NCBI RefSeq assembly: GCF_050433385.1
Contig: NZ_JBNPXI010000014.1
Coordinates: 47,077-111,076, forward strand
Length of the DNA: 64,000 nt
Source: Brassicibacter mesophilus
GTDB lineage: Bacteria; Bacillota; Clostridia; Tissierellales; Proteiniboraceae
Reading direction: 5' to 3'
The translations under genes and the position numbers were made by a program. Shown in pieces: positions 32,911 to 41,669 of the stretch. How positions within the stretch are numbered: the stretch's first letter is position 1; the number at the start of each line of letters is the position of its first letter. The notes below the pieces were generated by a model. That model had not been told where the DNA came from, made no database searches, and saw nothing but the letters and a program-made list of their open reading frames with translations.

Positions 32911-34959
32911 ATGAGTGGCAAAATTAACATAGCACTAGCAGGGAATCCTAACAGTGGGAAAACAACCCTGTTTAACGCATTAACTGGTGCTAAGCAATAT
33001 GTTGGGAACTGGCCGGGAGTTACTGTAGAAAAGAAGGAAGGAAAATTCAAATATAAGGATAAAGAAGAAGTATTAGTTACTGATTTACCAGGAACCTACA
33101 GTTTATCGCCGTACTCTATGGAGGAAGTAATTGCTAGAAACTATGTTGTAGACAACCAGCCAGATGTAGTGGTTAACATTGTAGATGCTTCTAATATTGA
33201 AAGGAATTTATACTTAACTATTCAGTTAATTGAACTTGGAAGACCGGTAGCTATAGCATTAAACATGATGGATCTAGCTGAGAGAAAAGGTTATCAAATT
33301 GATATAGATAAGCTGTCTAAATTATTAGGGGTGCCAGTTGTTCCTATCACTGCAAGTAAAAAAAAGGGAATAGAAAATATAGCTGACACTGTTATAAATC
33401 TGGCTAAAAAAAAGATTGAATACAATCCAACTGCAATTAAGTATGAAAATAATATTGAGAAAAAGATACAAGTAATATCTGATTCTTTAAAAGATAATCC
33501 TAAAATTGAGAGATATAACCTTAGATGGCTAGCATTAAAAGTAATAGAAGAAGATGAGGCTGTGTTTAAATTATTGGACAAAAATTTGTTTGAGGAAGCA
33601 TCTGCTCTAGAAGAAGCAGATGCAGAAACAGATTATGATTACGAGTCAATAATCGCAGACACGAGATATAAGCTTATAACGGAAGTGATAGGAAAATCTG
33701 TAAAAAAGCCTAAAACAGAGAAATTGACTACTTCAGACAAAATAGATAAGGTATTAACGAATAAATGGCTAGGGATACCTATATTTGGAATAATGATGTA
33801 TATAGTATTTTATCTTACTTTTAATATTGGTAATCTGTTTTTAGACATGATAGATGTATTTTTTAGTGAGACAGTTTCTGGATGGGCAGCAAGTGGCTTA
33901 GAAGCTATTGGAGTGGCAGCTTGGTTACAATCCTTAGTAGTTGATGGTATTATTGGAGGTGTAGGTGGGGTACTGACATTCTTACCTAACATAATTATTT
34001 TATTCATCTTCATTTCAATACTTGAAGATAGCGGCTATATGGCTAGAGTTGCATTTATTATGGATAGAGCCATGAGAAAGATAGGACTAAATGGTAAAGC
34101 ATTTATACCTATGTTAATGGGATTTGGCTGTAATGTGCCTGCTATTATGGGAACAAGAACTCTTGAAAATGAAAAAGACAGACTTGCAGCAATATTAATA
34201 AATCCATTTATGTCATGTGGAGCTAGACTACCAGTATATGTATTATTTGCGTCAGCATTTTTTGCAGGGTACGAGAGTGTAGTAGTATTTTCATTATATG
34301 CTTTAGGTATATTAGTTGCAATAATAGTTGGTTTAATATTTAAGAAAACTTTATTTAAAGGTGAGGGAGCTCCATTTGTTATGGAATTTCCGCCGTATAG
34401 AATTCCTACGTTAAAAAGTACATTTATTCACGTGTGGGATAGAGTGAAAGGATACTTAACAAAAGCTGGTACAATAATATTTGCTGCATCTGTAATTCTT
34501 TGGTTCATATTGGGGTATAATTTCTCTGGGTCAGTGGAAATTACAGAAAGTATAGGTGCTGGGATAGGAAGAGCCATTGCTCCTATATTTGCTCCATTAG
34601 GATTCGGAAATTGGCAGGCATCATTGTCACTACTTACAGGGTTAGCTGCAAAAGAGGTTGTAATTAGCAATATGGCTATAATATATGGATTGGGAGATGC
34701 AGTAGCTGAGGCAGTATTAGAAGGAGAATTAGGAGCATTCGGACCATTATTGTCTTCAACCTTTAACCAGCTTTCAGCATATGCTTTTATGGTATTTGTT
34801 CTCTTATATACACCTTGTGTTGCAGTAATTGGTGTAATTAAAAGAGAGACAAATTCTTGGAAATGGACTGCTTTTTCTGTCTTTTATCAATTTGGAGTAG
34901 CATGGGTTGTTGCTATGTTAGTATTCCAAGTTGGAAGATTTATTGGAATTGGTATTTAA
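32911..34959 (+). CDS. feoB: Ferrous iron transporter FeoB
   Basis: 682 residues. The N-terminal G domain has G1 GNPNSGKTTL (11-20), G2 GVTVEKKEG, G3 DLPG (58-61) and G4 NMMD. A helical GDI-like segment follows (about 165-270), then about ten transmembrane helices with the two Gate regions (LPNIIILFIFISILEDSGYM and LMGFGCNVPAIMGTRT). It imports Fe2+. All G motifs are intact. Confidence 0.98.
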   Translation: MSGKINIALAGNPNSGKTTLFNALTGAKQYVGNWPGVTVEKKEGKFKYKDKEEVLVTDLPGTYSLSPYSMEEVIARNYVVDNQPDVVVNIVDASNIERNLYLTIQLIELGRPVAIALNMMDLAERKGYQIDIDKLSKLLGVPVVPITASKKKGIENIADTVINLAKKKIEYNPTAIKYENNIEKKIQVISDSLKDNPKIERYNLRWLALKVIEEDEAVFKLLDKNLFEEASALEEADAETDYDYESIIADTRYKLITEVIGKSVKKPKTEKLTTSDKIDKVLTNKWLGIPIFGIMMYIVFYLTFNIGNLFLDMIDVFFSETVSGWAASGLEAIGVAAWLQSLVVDGIIGGVGGVLTFLPNIIILFIFISILEDSGYMARVAFIMDRAMRKIGLNGKAFIPMLMGFGCNVPAIMGTRTLENEKDRLAAILINPFMSCGARLPVYVLFASAFFAGYESVVVFSLYALGILVAIIVGLIFKKTLFKGEGAPFVMEFPPYRIPTLKSTFIHVWDRVKGYLTKAGTIIFAASVILWFILGYNFSGSVEITESIGAGIGRAIAPIFAPLGFGNWQASLSLLTGLAAKEVVISNMAIIYGLGDAVAEAVLEGELGAFGPLLSSTFNQLSAYAFMVFVLLYTPCVAVIGVIKRETNSWKWTAFSVFYQFGVAWVVAMLVFQVGRFIGIGI

Positions 34960-34972
34960 AGGAGAGGATATT

Positions 34973-35134
34973 ATGAATGTTGGATCTATGGTAACTGTTG
35001 TCTTAACTGTTGCTATATTCGGATATGGTCTTTATGCACTAATAAAGAGTGTGAAGAAGACATCAAAAGGTGAATGCGTAGGCTGTAGCGGCTGTAGCCA
35101 TAGCGGAAGCTGTAGTATGAGCAATGAAAAGTAG
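34973..35134 (+). CDS. FeoB-associated Cys-rich membrane protein
   Basis: 53 residues from ATG 34973 (AAAGGAGAGG upstream). One N-terminal helix (VTVVLTVAIFGYGLYALI) then a basic stretch and the Cys cluster CVGCSGCSHSGSC. This is the small FeoB-associated Cys-rich protein of Gram-positive feo operons, possibly handling iron at the membrane. A terminator follows. Confidence 0.9.
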   Translation: MNVGSMVTVVLTVAIFGYGLYALIKSVKKTSKGECVGCSGCSHSGSCSMSNEK

Positions 35135-35154
35135 TTTAATAAATGATTTATTGC

Positions 35155-35190
35155 AAAAAACCATTCGTGATGAGTTACGAATGGTTTTTT
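35155..35190 (+). terminator. Terminator of the feo operon
   Basis: AAAAAACCATTCGT (35155-35168) pairs with ACGAATGGTTTTTT (35177-35190), with an 8-base loop. The symmetric A/T tails would let it act in both directions. Confidence 0.95.
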
Positions 35191-35227
35191 GATGAAAAGG
35201 CAAAGCATATTATAAATTTATAAATAT

Positions 35228-35306
35228 CTTAAGTAAATTCTAAGATTTACTTAAGATGATTATAATAATTAAACTATATAATAAGTTTAACAAAAAACTT
35301 ATTATA
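35228..35306 (+). promoter_or_regulatory. Two palindromes upstream of the TVP38-like gene
   Basis: CTTAAGTAAAT (35228-35238) with ATTTACTTAAG (35245-35255), and TATAATAAGTT (35277-35287) with AACTTATTATA (35296-35306). The second hairpin ends exactly at the AAGGAG ribosome binding site. These may be a repressor operator and an SD-proximal RNA hairpin. The regulator is unknown. Confidence 0.6.
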
Positions 35307-35317
35307 AGGAGAAACAA

Positions 35318-36004
35318 ATGTTAAAAAAGAATACTGTGGTTAAATTAGTTATATTTGCAATAATTATTGGAATTATTGCGTACTTTTTTTGTAATGGAGA
35401 TTTATATGATTCAATCAAAAACATATTTTCATCTCCAGCATCATTTAAAGACTTTGTAGCAAAACAAGGAGCTTTCGCACCAGTTGTATTTTTCTTCATA
35501 CAAATAGGGCAAGTTATTATATCACCTATACCAGGCAATCTCACTGCACTTGCTGGAGGAGCTATGTTTGGGGGATGGACAGCATCATTATTAAGTGGCT
35601 CAGCAATAATAATTGGGTCAGTTATTGCATTCTTTCTTGCTAGAGCCTTTGGAAGACCTTTAGTTATAAAGCTTATTGGCAAGTCTATTTTTGATAAGTA
35701 TAGCAATGTATTTATAGGGAAATCTGCTTTAAATTTATTTATTCTTTTTTTTCTACCTTTCTTTCCCGATGATGCACTATGCTTTTTAGCAGGAATGTCT
35801 AATATAAGCGTTAGATTGTTCTTAGCACTGACTATAGTTGGAAGACTACCAAGCATAATTTTCGCATCGTTTGCAGGTGATGGTGTAATTTCTTTGTCTA
35901 CTACTTCTTGGATAGTAGTAGGAATAATATCAGTAATAGCAATATTTTTGTCATTACGGTATAGTAAAAATATTGAAAAATGGTTACATGCTAGACAAAA
36001 TTAA
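35318..36004 (+). CDS. TVP38/TMEM64 (DedA-superfamily) membrane protein
   Basis: 228 residues with about six hydrophobic segments. It has the family core PGNLTALAGGAMFGGWTASL followed by IIIGSVIAFFLARAFGRPLV and the FLPFFPDDALCFLAGMS loop. The superfamily is linked to lipid carrier or phospholipid flipping across the membrane. Single gene between palindromic control sequences and a convergent exchanger gene. Confidence 0.9.
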   Translation: MLKKNTVVKLVIFAIIIGIIAYFFCNGDLYDSIKNIFSSPASFKDFVAKQGAFAPVVFFFIQIGQVIISPIPGNLTALAGGAMFGGWTASLLSGSAIIIGSVIAFFLARAFGRPLVIKLIGKSIFDKYSNVFIGKSALNLFILFFLPFFPDDALCFLAGMSNISVRLFLALTIVGRLPSIIFASFAGDGVISLSTTSWIVVGIISVIAIFLSLRYSKNIEKWLHARQN

Positions 36005-36089
36005 TACTAATATCAATAGTTTCCTTTTTAGTAGAGTTTCACAGAGAATAAAAAGAATATTAAAAGCTCCTAATGGATGCAGGGAATTA

Positions 36090-37031
36090 TTAATTGAATA
36101 ATATCAGGATATACGTAAAATACCCAACTAAAAGAATAACAGATTGCAATCGTCCTATCTTTTTAGTAAATATGGTAGGTAAAATAAGAAACAAATTTAT
36201 TATAATTGAGACTGGAGTATCAAAGTAATATGTTTGATCTGTTATTTCTAATGTTCCAAACTGAGAAGAAACGCCTATAACCATACAAATATTAAGTATA
36301 TTTGCTCCTATTATATTTCCTATTGAAAGTCCAGAATGACCTTTAAATAAAGCTGTTATGGCTGTAACTAGTTCAGGCAAAGAAGTTCCAAGTGATATTA
36401 AGGTAAGACTTATAATGGCTTCGGGAACCCCCCAAGCCTTTGCCAATGTTACTCCATGAGTTATTAGTAAATCTGCACCAAATAGGATTAAGACAATACC
36501 AAAAATAAACTGAATCACTTGTTTCACAGATTCTTTATAATCAGGTATTTCTCGTACCTTCAATTTCTTCTTATCTTGTTTTTTATATCTAACAATAAAT
36601 ATGTTAAAAAGAATATAAGCAAATAATAAAAATAACAGGATAATAGAAGATCTGAGTCCTATTACTCTATTTTTTGATAAAATCCAGAAAAATAATAAAT
36701 ATGAGATCATTATCAAACCTTTAAAAGAGAAGACGGTAGACTCTACTTTTGAAGGTTTTATTAAGTTGTAAATACCTAATACAAGACCAGTATTACAGAT
36801 TGTCGATCCTATAGCATTTCCAATAGCCATGGAAGGCTGTCCTTGGATTGCTGACAGAGTAGACACTATTGTTTCTGGAAATGTTGTAGCTAAGCTGACA
36901 ATAGTAGCTCCGATAATTACTTCTGGCAACTGAGTAACTCTGGCAACCCAAGTTGCCGAATCTACAAAATAATCTCCTCCTTTAATTATAAGAATCAAAC
37001 CAGCAACAAAAAAGAAATATGTAGCAAACAT
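36090..37031 (-). CDS. Sodium/calcium exchanger family protein
   Basis: 313 residues, ten transmembrane helices in two inverted halves. Both alpha repeats are present: GATIVSLATTFPETIVSTLS (about 41-60) and SLTLISLGTSLPELVTAITA (second half). It exchanges cations, usually Ca2+ for Na+ or H+. Single-gene transcription unit on the minus strand with GGGGGAATATC before the start. Confidence 0.93.
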   Translation of the reverse strand: MFATYFFFVAGLILIIKGGDYFVDSATWVARVTQLPEVIIGATIVSLATTFPETIVSTLSAIQGQPSMAIGNAIGSTICNTGLVLGIYNLIKPSKVESTVFSFKGLIMISYLLFFWILSKNRVIGLRSSIILLFLLFAYILFNIFIVRYKKQDKKKLKVREIPDYKESVKQVIQFIFGIVLILFGADLLITHGVTLAKAWGVPEAIISLTLISLGTSLPELVTAITALFKGHSGLSIGNIIGANILNICMVIGVSSQFGTLEITDQTYYFDTPVSIIINLFLILPTIFTKKIGRLQSVILLVGYFTYILILFN

Positions 37032-37253
37032 TATGATATTCCCCCAACTACTAATTTAAAGTACATTTCAAAGACTATCCGTATATATTCTATTGCTCTA
37101 AAATAGTTATTATTACCCTAAAACTGAATTCAAAGAATTATAAAGCTTTCATTTAGTAAATAAATAAAATTCGATAAAAAAGTAAATTTATTTACAAGAT
37201 ATTTATTCTATGATACTATAAAATTAGAAATAAAAATAAAAAGGTTGATAGAC

Positions 37254-38561
37254 ATGGAAATATCGATAGGTCAAAATCTCAGACAGATTAGAAAAAAATA
37301 CGGAATTAGACAGCATGAAATCAGTGGAGGAGAAGTAACAAGAAATCTAATAAGCTTAATTGAGAATGGTAAGACACCACTTCATGAAAGAGTAGCTAAA
37401 TTGATTGCTAAAAATATTAACGAAATTAATGAGCAAAAAAATAATAGTGTATATGTAGACTATAAAGATCTATTGGAGCCAAAAAGAGTTAAGGCTAAAG
37501 AACAGGCAGATGTTTTAGTAAATAAGCTAAAGAGGCGTATCAAAGATAAGGATTTTAAAGACTTAGAACAAGATATTAATGATATAGAGCTATTTTTTGA
37601 AGAATGGAGTATTTTAGAAAAAAAAGCTGAGCTGTATGAACTGCTAGGAGATATATTTTATTTACAAAAGGACAGAATTAATGAGTATAGCTATTATACG
37701 AAAGCTTTTGAAGCTTGTTTTTCTCTGCCTTATAGAAGAAAGAAATATGAACTTGTACTAAAGTTAGGTGCTGCTTGTATTGGTTTAACAAAATATGAAG
37801 AAGCTATAAGACTAAATAGCTTAGCAATAAATTCTTTTGATATATGCTCTGAGAAAGTAATCGCAAGCTTATATTACAATAATGCTTTAGCATATAAAAA
37901 AATGAATTTGTTTAGTGATGCACTTAAATGTATACAACAAGCAGAAAAACATATATACAAAGATGAGTACACAGTTATTAAAACTATTTTAATATTAAAG
38001 GGTAATTGTTATAAGGATACTCATCAGTATGATAAAGCAATAAAAATATATGAAACACTTATTTCTATGTGTGAAGCTGAAGATGATTTTGAAAACTTGT
38101 GCATTATATATATCAACATGATAGAATTATTTAAATCAACTGGTTCTATAGCAAATGTATTAGAATGTAAGAATAAAGTTATGGACTTGTTAGAAAAGGT
38201 TGATCAAAATAGCCCGTATATAGTAGATGTTTTTTTTGAATTAGCATTAGCGTTAAAGTATTTAGATGATATTAGTTCGGCAGAAAGATTCTTATTAACG
38301 GCATTAGAGTATTCAGAGCTAAATATGCAGAATAAAAAAAAAATAGAAATATTAATATTGCTATTTGATATATACTATTCAACTAGTAATATCAGTGGCA
38401 TAGAAAGAATAGAGAATAATATTATAAATGTATTAGATGATTATTCACTCGATAATACTACTAAACTACTACTCAAGCTAATCTTATTTAACCTTCAGTG
38501 TGAAAATGTTGAAGAAGTTAAGATACAAATAAGAAAGTTATTAAAGGAGGGAAACAAATGA
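37254..38561 (+). CDS. HTH-TPR regulator, RRNPP-type peptide-responsive candidate
   Basis: 435 residues from ATG 37254 (AAAAAGG about 10 bases upstream). Residues 3-60 are an XRE helix-turn-helix (IGQNLRQIRKKYGIRQHEIS, RNLISLIENGKTPL). The rest is helical with several TPR-like repeats, for example YNNALAYKKMNLFSDALKCI and KGNCYKDTHQYDKAIKIYE. This matches PlcR/NprR/Rap-like receptors that bind imported peptides. Its stop overlaps the ATG of a secreted-peptide gene. Confidence 0.88.
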   Translation: MEISIGQNLRQIRKKYGIRQHEISGGEVTRNLISLIENGKTPLHERVAKLIAKNINEINEQKNNSVYVDYKDLLEPKRVKAKEQADVLVNKLKRRIKDKDFKDLEQDINDIELFFEEWSILEKKAELYELLGDIFYLQKDRINEYSYYTKAFEACFSLPYRRKKYELVLKLGAACIGLTKYEEAIRLNSLAINSFDICSEKVIASLYYNNALAYKKMNLFSDALKCIQQAEKHIYKDEYTVIKTILILKGNCYKDTHQYDKAIKIYETLISMCEAEDDFENLCIIYINMIELFKSTGSIANVLECKNKVMDLLEKVDQNSPYIVDVFFELALALKYLDDISSAERFLLTALEYSELNMQNKKKIEILILLFDIYYSTSNISGIERIENNIINVLDDYSLDNTTKLLLKLILFNLQCENVEEVKIQIRKLLKEGNK

Positions 38562-38719
38562 AATCTAAAAAAATAATTTTGTCTTTATGTGCAACTGCTA
38601 TACTATCTTTAAGTATTTTTAATCTTTCTCTAATTGGCAACTATGGCATAGACCCAGAGCCTACAAGACCTTCAGGAATTATAGCTTATGGCATAGATCC
38701 AGAACCTACAAGACCTTAA
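38558..38719 (+). CDS. Secreted signalling peptide precursor with two identical decapeptide repeats
   Basis: 53 residues; ATG 38558 overlaps the regulator stop (ATGA), with AAAGGAGG upstream. A basic start MKSKK and hydrophobic core (about 6-27) form a signal sequence. The C-terminus holds YGIDPEPTRP twice (29-38 and 44-53), linked by SGIIA. The 30-base copies differ at only two sites, both synonymous (GAC/GAT, GAG/GAA). This is the layout of Phr/PapR/NprX-type precursors. No modification enzyme is nearby, so an unmodified linear peptide is likely. Confidence 0.82.
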   Translation: MKSKKIILSLCATAILSLSIFNLSLIGNYGIDPEPTRPSGIIAYGIDPEPTRP

Positions 38720-38791
38720 TAATTTAAAATTTAGATATAAAGAATGCTTAGTATCATATATTTTTTATAAGATAGCTACATATTTTTTTTG

Positions 38792-38820
38792 AAAACCTCC
38801 TAAATTTCAGGAGGTTTTTT
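38792..38820 (+). terminator. Terminator of the regulator-peptide operon
   Basis: AAAACCTCCT (38792-38801) pairs with AGGAGGTTTT (38809-38818), followed by further T. Confidence 0.92.
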
Positions 38821-38906
38821 GTTATATTTATTTTTAAAGTCGTAGGATTTTAATCATATAAATGTTAAAATAGTACATTAATAGAATCAAAAAAGGAGAA
38901 AAATAT

Positions 38907-40022
38907 ATGAAAGTAAAAGACAGAATTATTGAACATAATCATAGTGAAGATTATCGTTTGATTGCTATAAGTGATATTCATGGAGGCGCACATCTATTCA
39001 GAGAGCTAATAGAAAAGGTTGGACTAAGGGACAGCGATTACCTAGTTATCATAGGAGATTTTCTTGAGAAAGGCGAATATAATAAACAAATATTAGATGA
39101 AATGAAGAAGCTATATAATAAAGATAGAAGATTTATATTATCAGGTAATTGTGAAGCATTTGTTGCAGAGCTATTGCTACAGGGAACCCAAGCTGAGAGA
39201 ATGCTATCATATATAAAGAATAAGCCCTATAAAAGTATACTAGACGATTGGATAGAAGATCTAGATATCAATATAAATAATATAAGTGAAGCTAGGCTGC
39301 TCCAAACACTATTACATGAAAGAAATGACAAAGATATTGATTTTATTAATTCCCTCCCAATTGCATTGGAATTTGATAATTTCATATTTGTCCATGGCGG
39401 AATAGAGAATAGAAGTGACTGGAAGGAGTCAAACTATGAAACTCTTATTGAATGTAAAGAGTTTTATAAAGGTGAACATAGAAGTGACAAAACCGTTGTA
39501 GTAGGACATTGGCCTACATCAAATTATAGAGTCTACAGTAATAACGGGGATGTAATAATAGACAACGATAAAAAAATCCTATGTATTGATGGTGGATACT
39601 GCGTAAAAACAAATGGGCAAATAAACGCATTGATCATTGAAAAAACAGATAGCAAATACAGGTTTTTTAGTGAAAGCGTTAATATTTTTAATAAATATAT
39701 TGTTGAGCAAAAAAATATCGGCACACAGGAGTTGCCTAATAAGCTTGCGTGGCCCAATAATCACATAGAAATTATTAAGCCAGATGCAGAATTTTCATTA
39801 TGTAGAAGGCTAGACACTAAGGAATTGATAAGTATAAAAAATGAACTTATAAGTGTTGATGGAGATACTTATTATTGCAATCAAGACTATCAAGAATACT
39901 TTTTAACTGTAGAAGTAGGGGATGTGATTTCAGTAGTTGATATCTATGGTGATTATGCTCTAGCAGAATTTAATGGTGAGTTTGGATGGATAGAATCTAA
40001 CAAAATTACTTTAGTAGATTGA
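38907..40022 (+). CDS. Calcineurin-like metallophosphatase with C-terminal SH3-like domain
   Basis: 371 residues. Metal-binding motifs of the PPP/Ser-Thr phosphatase type: SDIHGG (22-27), GDFLEKG (50-56), GNCE (80-83), VHGGIEN and VVGHWP. The last 60 residues (about 312-371) look like a bacterial SH3 barrel (VDGDTYYCNQDYQEYFLTVE, YGDYALAEFNGEFGWIES). Substrate may be a phosphoprotein or a diadenosine polyphosphate. No signal peptide, so the SH3-like part is cytoplasmic. Confidence 0.87.
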   Translation: MKVKDRIIEHNHSEDYRLIAISDIHGGAHLFRELIEKVGLRDSDYLVIIGDFLEKGEYNKQILDEMKKLYNKDRRFILSGNCEAFVAELLLQGTQAERMLSYIKNKPYKSILDDWIEDLDININNISEARLLQTLLHERNDKDIDFINSLPIALEFDNFIFVHGGIENRSDWKESNYETLIECKEFYKGEHRSDKTVVVGHWPTSNYRVYSNNGDVIIDNDKKILCIDGGYCVKTNGQINALIIEKTDSKYRFFSESVNIFNKYIVEQKNIGTQELPNKLAWPNNHIEIIKPDAEFSLCRRLDTKELISIKNELISVDGDTYYCNQDYQEYFLTVEVGDVISVVDIYGDYALAEFNGEFGWIESNKITLVD

Positions 40023-40076
40023 TAGTATATGATACAATATCAGTGAAATTTAGCTAGAAATATTCAAGCTTTATGG

Positions 40077-40175
40077 TATAATAATTTAAAAGAAGATACA
40101 ACATAAGGAACATAACAAGTTCCTATAAGTGAAGAAGCAAACCACTTTGAAAAAACTTCAGAGTGGTTATTTTTT
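40077..40175 (+). promoter_or_regulatory. Leader with hairpin and terminator before the MATE gene
   Basis: A possible -10 TATAAT (40077-40082) is followed by hairpin AGGAAC/GTTCCT (40106-40124) and a terminator AACCACT/AGTGGTT (40140-40168) with a T run to 40175. This could simply end the phosphatase transcript, or be an attenuator leader for the MATE gene at 40246. Confidence 0.5.
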
Positions 40176-40245
40176 GCCTTATTTTAGAGTTTGACAACTG
40201 AGTCATAAGAAGTTTGATAAAAATTTTTAGGGAGTGAATGGTATA

Positions 40246-41616
40246 ATGCAAAAAACAACTGTAACATTATCCTATGATTCAGGATTTTATAAAACATTGT
40301 TCAAAATAGCTTTACCAATAGTAATGCAGAATTTTATTGCAGCATCTCTTAACATGGTGGATACAGTGATGATAGGAGAAGTCGGTGAAGCTGAGATTGC
40401 AGCTGTAGGAATAGCTAACCAATTTTTCTTTTTATTCACTTTGATTATTATGGGGATATATAGTGGATGTGGAATATTCATATCTCAATTTTGGGGCAAT
40501 AGAGACGAGAAGAATATTAAGAGAATATTAGGGCTTTCATTAATCACTGGAGTTGGAATCGCTATTATATTTACTATTACAGCTTTATTTATGCCTGAAA
40601 AGATAATGCAGATATTTAACAAAGACCCACATGTCATATCTCTAGGAGCAAAATATCTAAGAGTTGTATGTCTAAGCTATATTCTTACATCAGTGACTTT
40701 TGCTTACAGTATGGCTTCTAGATGTATTGAAAGAACTATATTACCTATGATTGTTAGCTCTTTGGCACTTCTAGCTAATACGGTTTTTAACTATATGTTT
40801 ATATTTGGTAACTTTGGAGCACCTGCTTTAGGGGTAGAAGGAGCAGCTTTAGCAACACTTATTTCTAGAATAATAGAGACATCAATATTAGTAGGATATA
40901 TCTATATAAGCAAGGACATTCTATCGGCAAAAGGCCGTGAATTATTAGATATTGATAAAATCTTTATGAGCAAAGCCTTTCATACAATTATACCAGTAGT
41001 ATTAAACGAGATGTGTTGGGGATTAGGAGCAGTTGTATACTCTATAGCATATGGAAGAATAGGAACCCAGGCTATGGCTGCAGTTCAGATATGTAATACA
41101 GTGCAAAATCTATATATGGTATTAGTTTTTGGCATGGCTAGTGCAGCAGCAGTTATGATTGGAAATCAAGTAGGCGCTGGTGACGAAGATACTGGGAAAA
41201 GATATGCAAATAAGTTTTCCGTGCTGGGGTGTGTTGTAGGGGTGTTTTTAGCAGGTTTAATTGCACTAAGTGCAAAACCAGTACTTACATTATTTAATGT
41301 ATCAGAAACTGTGCTTCATGATAGTCTGATGATATTATATATAACAGCGTTAATAATGATAGTTAGGGTTTTCAATATAATATTAATCGTGGGAATACTA
41401 AGAGGTGGTGGAGATGCTAGATATTCTCTAAAACTTGAGGCATTTACTATGTGGGGAATAGGAGTACCGTTATCTTTTATAGGGGCATTTTGGATTAAAT
41501 TGCCTATATATGGAGTTGTTGCACTTGTAACTGCTGAAGAAATAGTGAAATGCATTTTTGGTATAGTTAGACTTAAATCAAACGCTTGGATGAGAAGAGT
41601 CATACACAATATGTAA
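40246..41616 (+). CDS. MATE family efflux transporter
   Basis: 456 residues from ATG 40246, 12 predicted transmembrane helices in two MatE repeats. Landmarks: ALPIVMQNFIAASLNMVDTV (first repeat) with GEVGEAEIAAVGIANQ, and VVLNEMCWGLGAVVYSIAYG (second repeat) with AAAVMIGNQVGAGDEDTG. It exports cationic or drug-like compounds driven by Na+ or H+. Single gene ending in a shared terminator. Confidence 0.95.
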   Translation: MQKTTVTLSYDSGFYKTLFKIALPIVMQNFIAASLNMVDTVMIGEVGEAEIAAVGIANQFFFLFTLIIMGIYSGCGIFISQFWGNRDEKNIKRILGLSLITGVGIAIIFTITALFMPEKIMQIFNKDPHVISLGAKYLRVVCLSYILTSVTFAYSMASRCIERTILPMIVSSLALLANTVFNYMFIFGNFGAPALGVEGAALATLISRIIETSILVGYIYISKDILSAKGRELLDIDKIFMSKAFHTIIPVVLNEMCWGLGAVVYSIAYGRIGTQAMAAVQICNTVQNLYMVLVFGMASAAAVMIGNQVGAGDEDTGKRYANKFSVLGCVVGVFLAGLIALSAKPVLTLFNVSETVLHDSLMILYITALIMIVRVFNIILIVGILRGGGDARYSLKLEAFTMWGIGVPLSFIGAFWIKLPIYGVVALVTAEEIVKCIFGIVRLKSNAWMRRVIHNM

Positions 41617-41624
41617 ATATATCA

Positions 41625-41660
41625 ATAGCCTGGATGATATCTTTTTCACATCCAGGCTAT
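41625..41660. terminator. Bidirectional terminator between convergent genes
   Basis: ATAGCCTGGATG (41625-41636) pairs perfectly with CATCCAGGCTAT (41649-41660). It lies between the MATE gene (+) and the antiporter (-). Confidence 0.88.
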
Positions 41661-41669
41661 CATTTTATA

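Noticed and set aside
35302..35856. 184-codon minus-strand frame opposite the TVP38-like gene
   Set aside because: Antisense to a recognisable family protein; no start signal.
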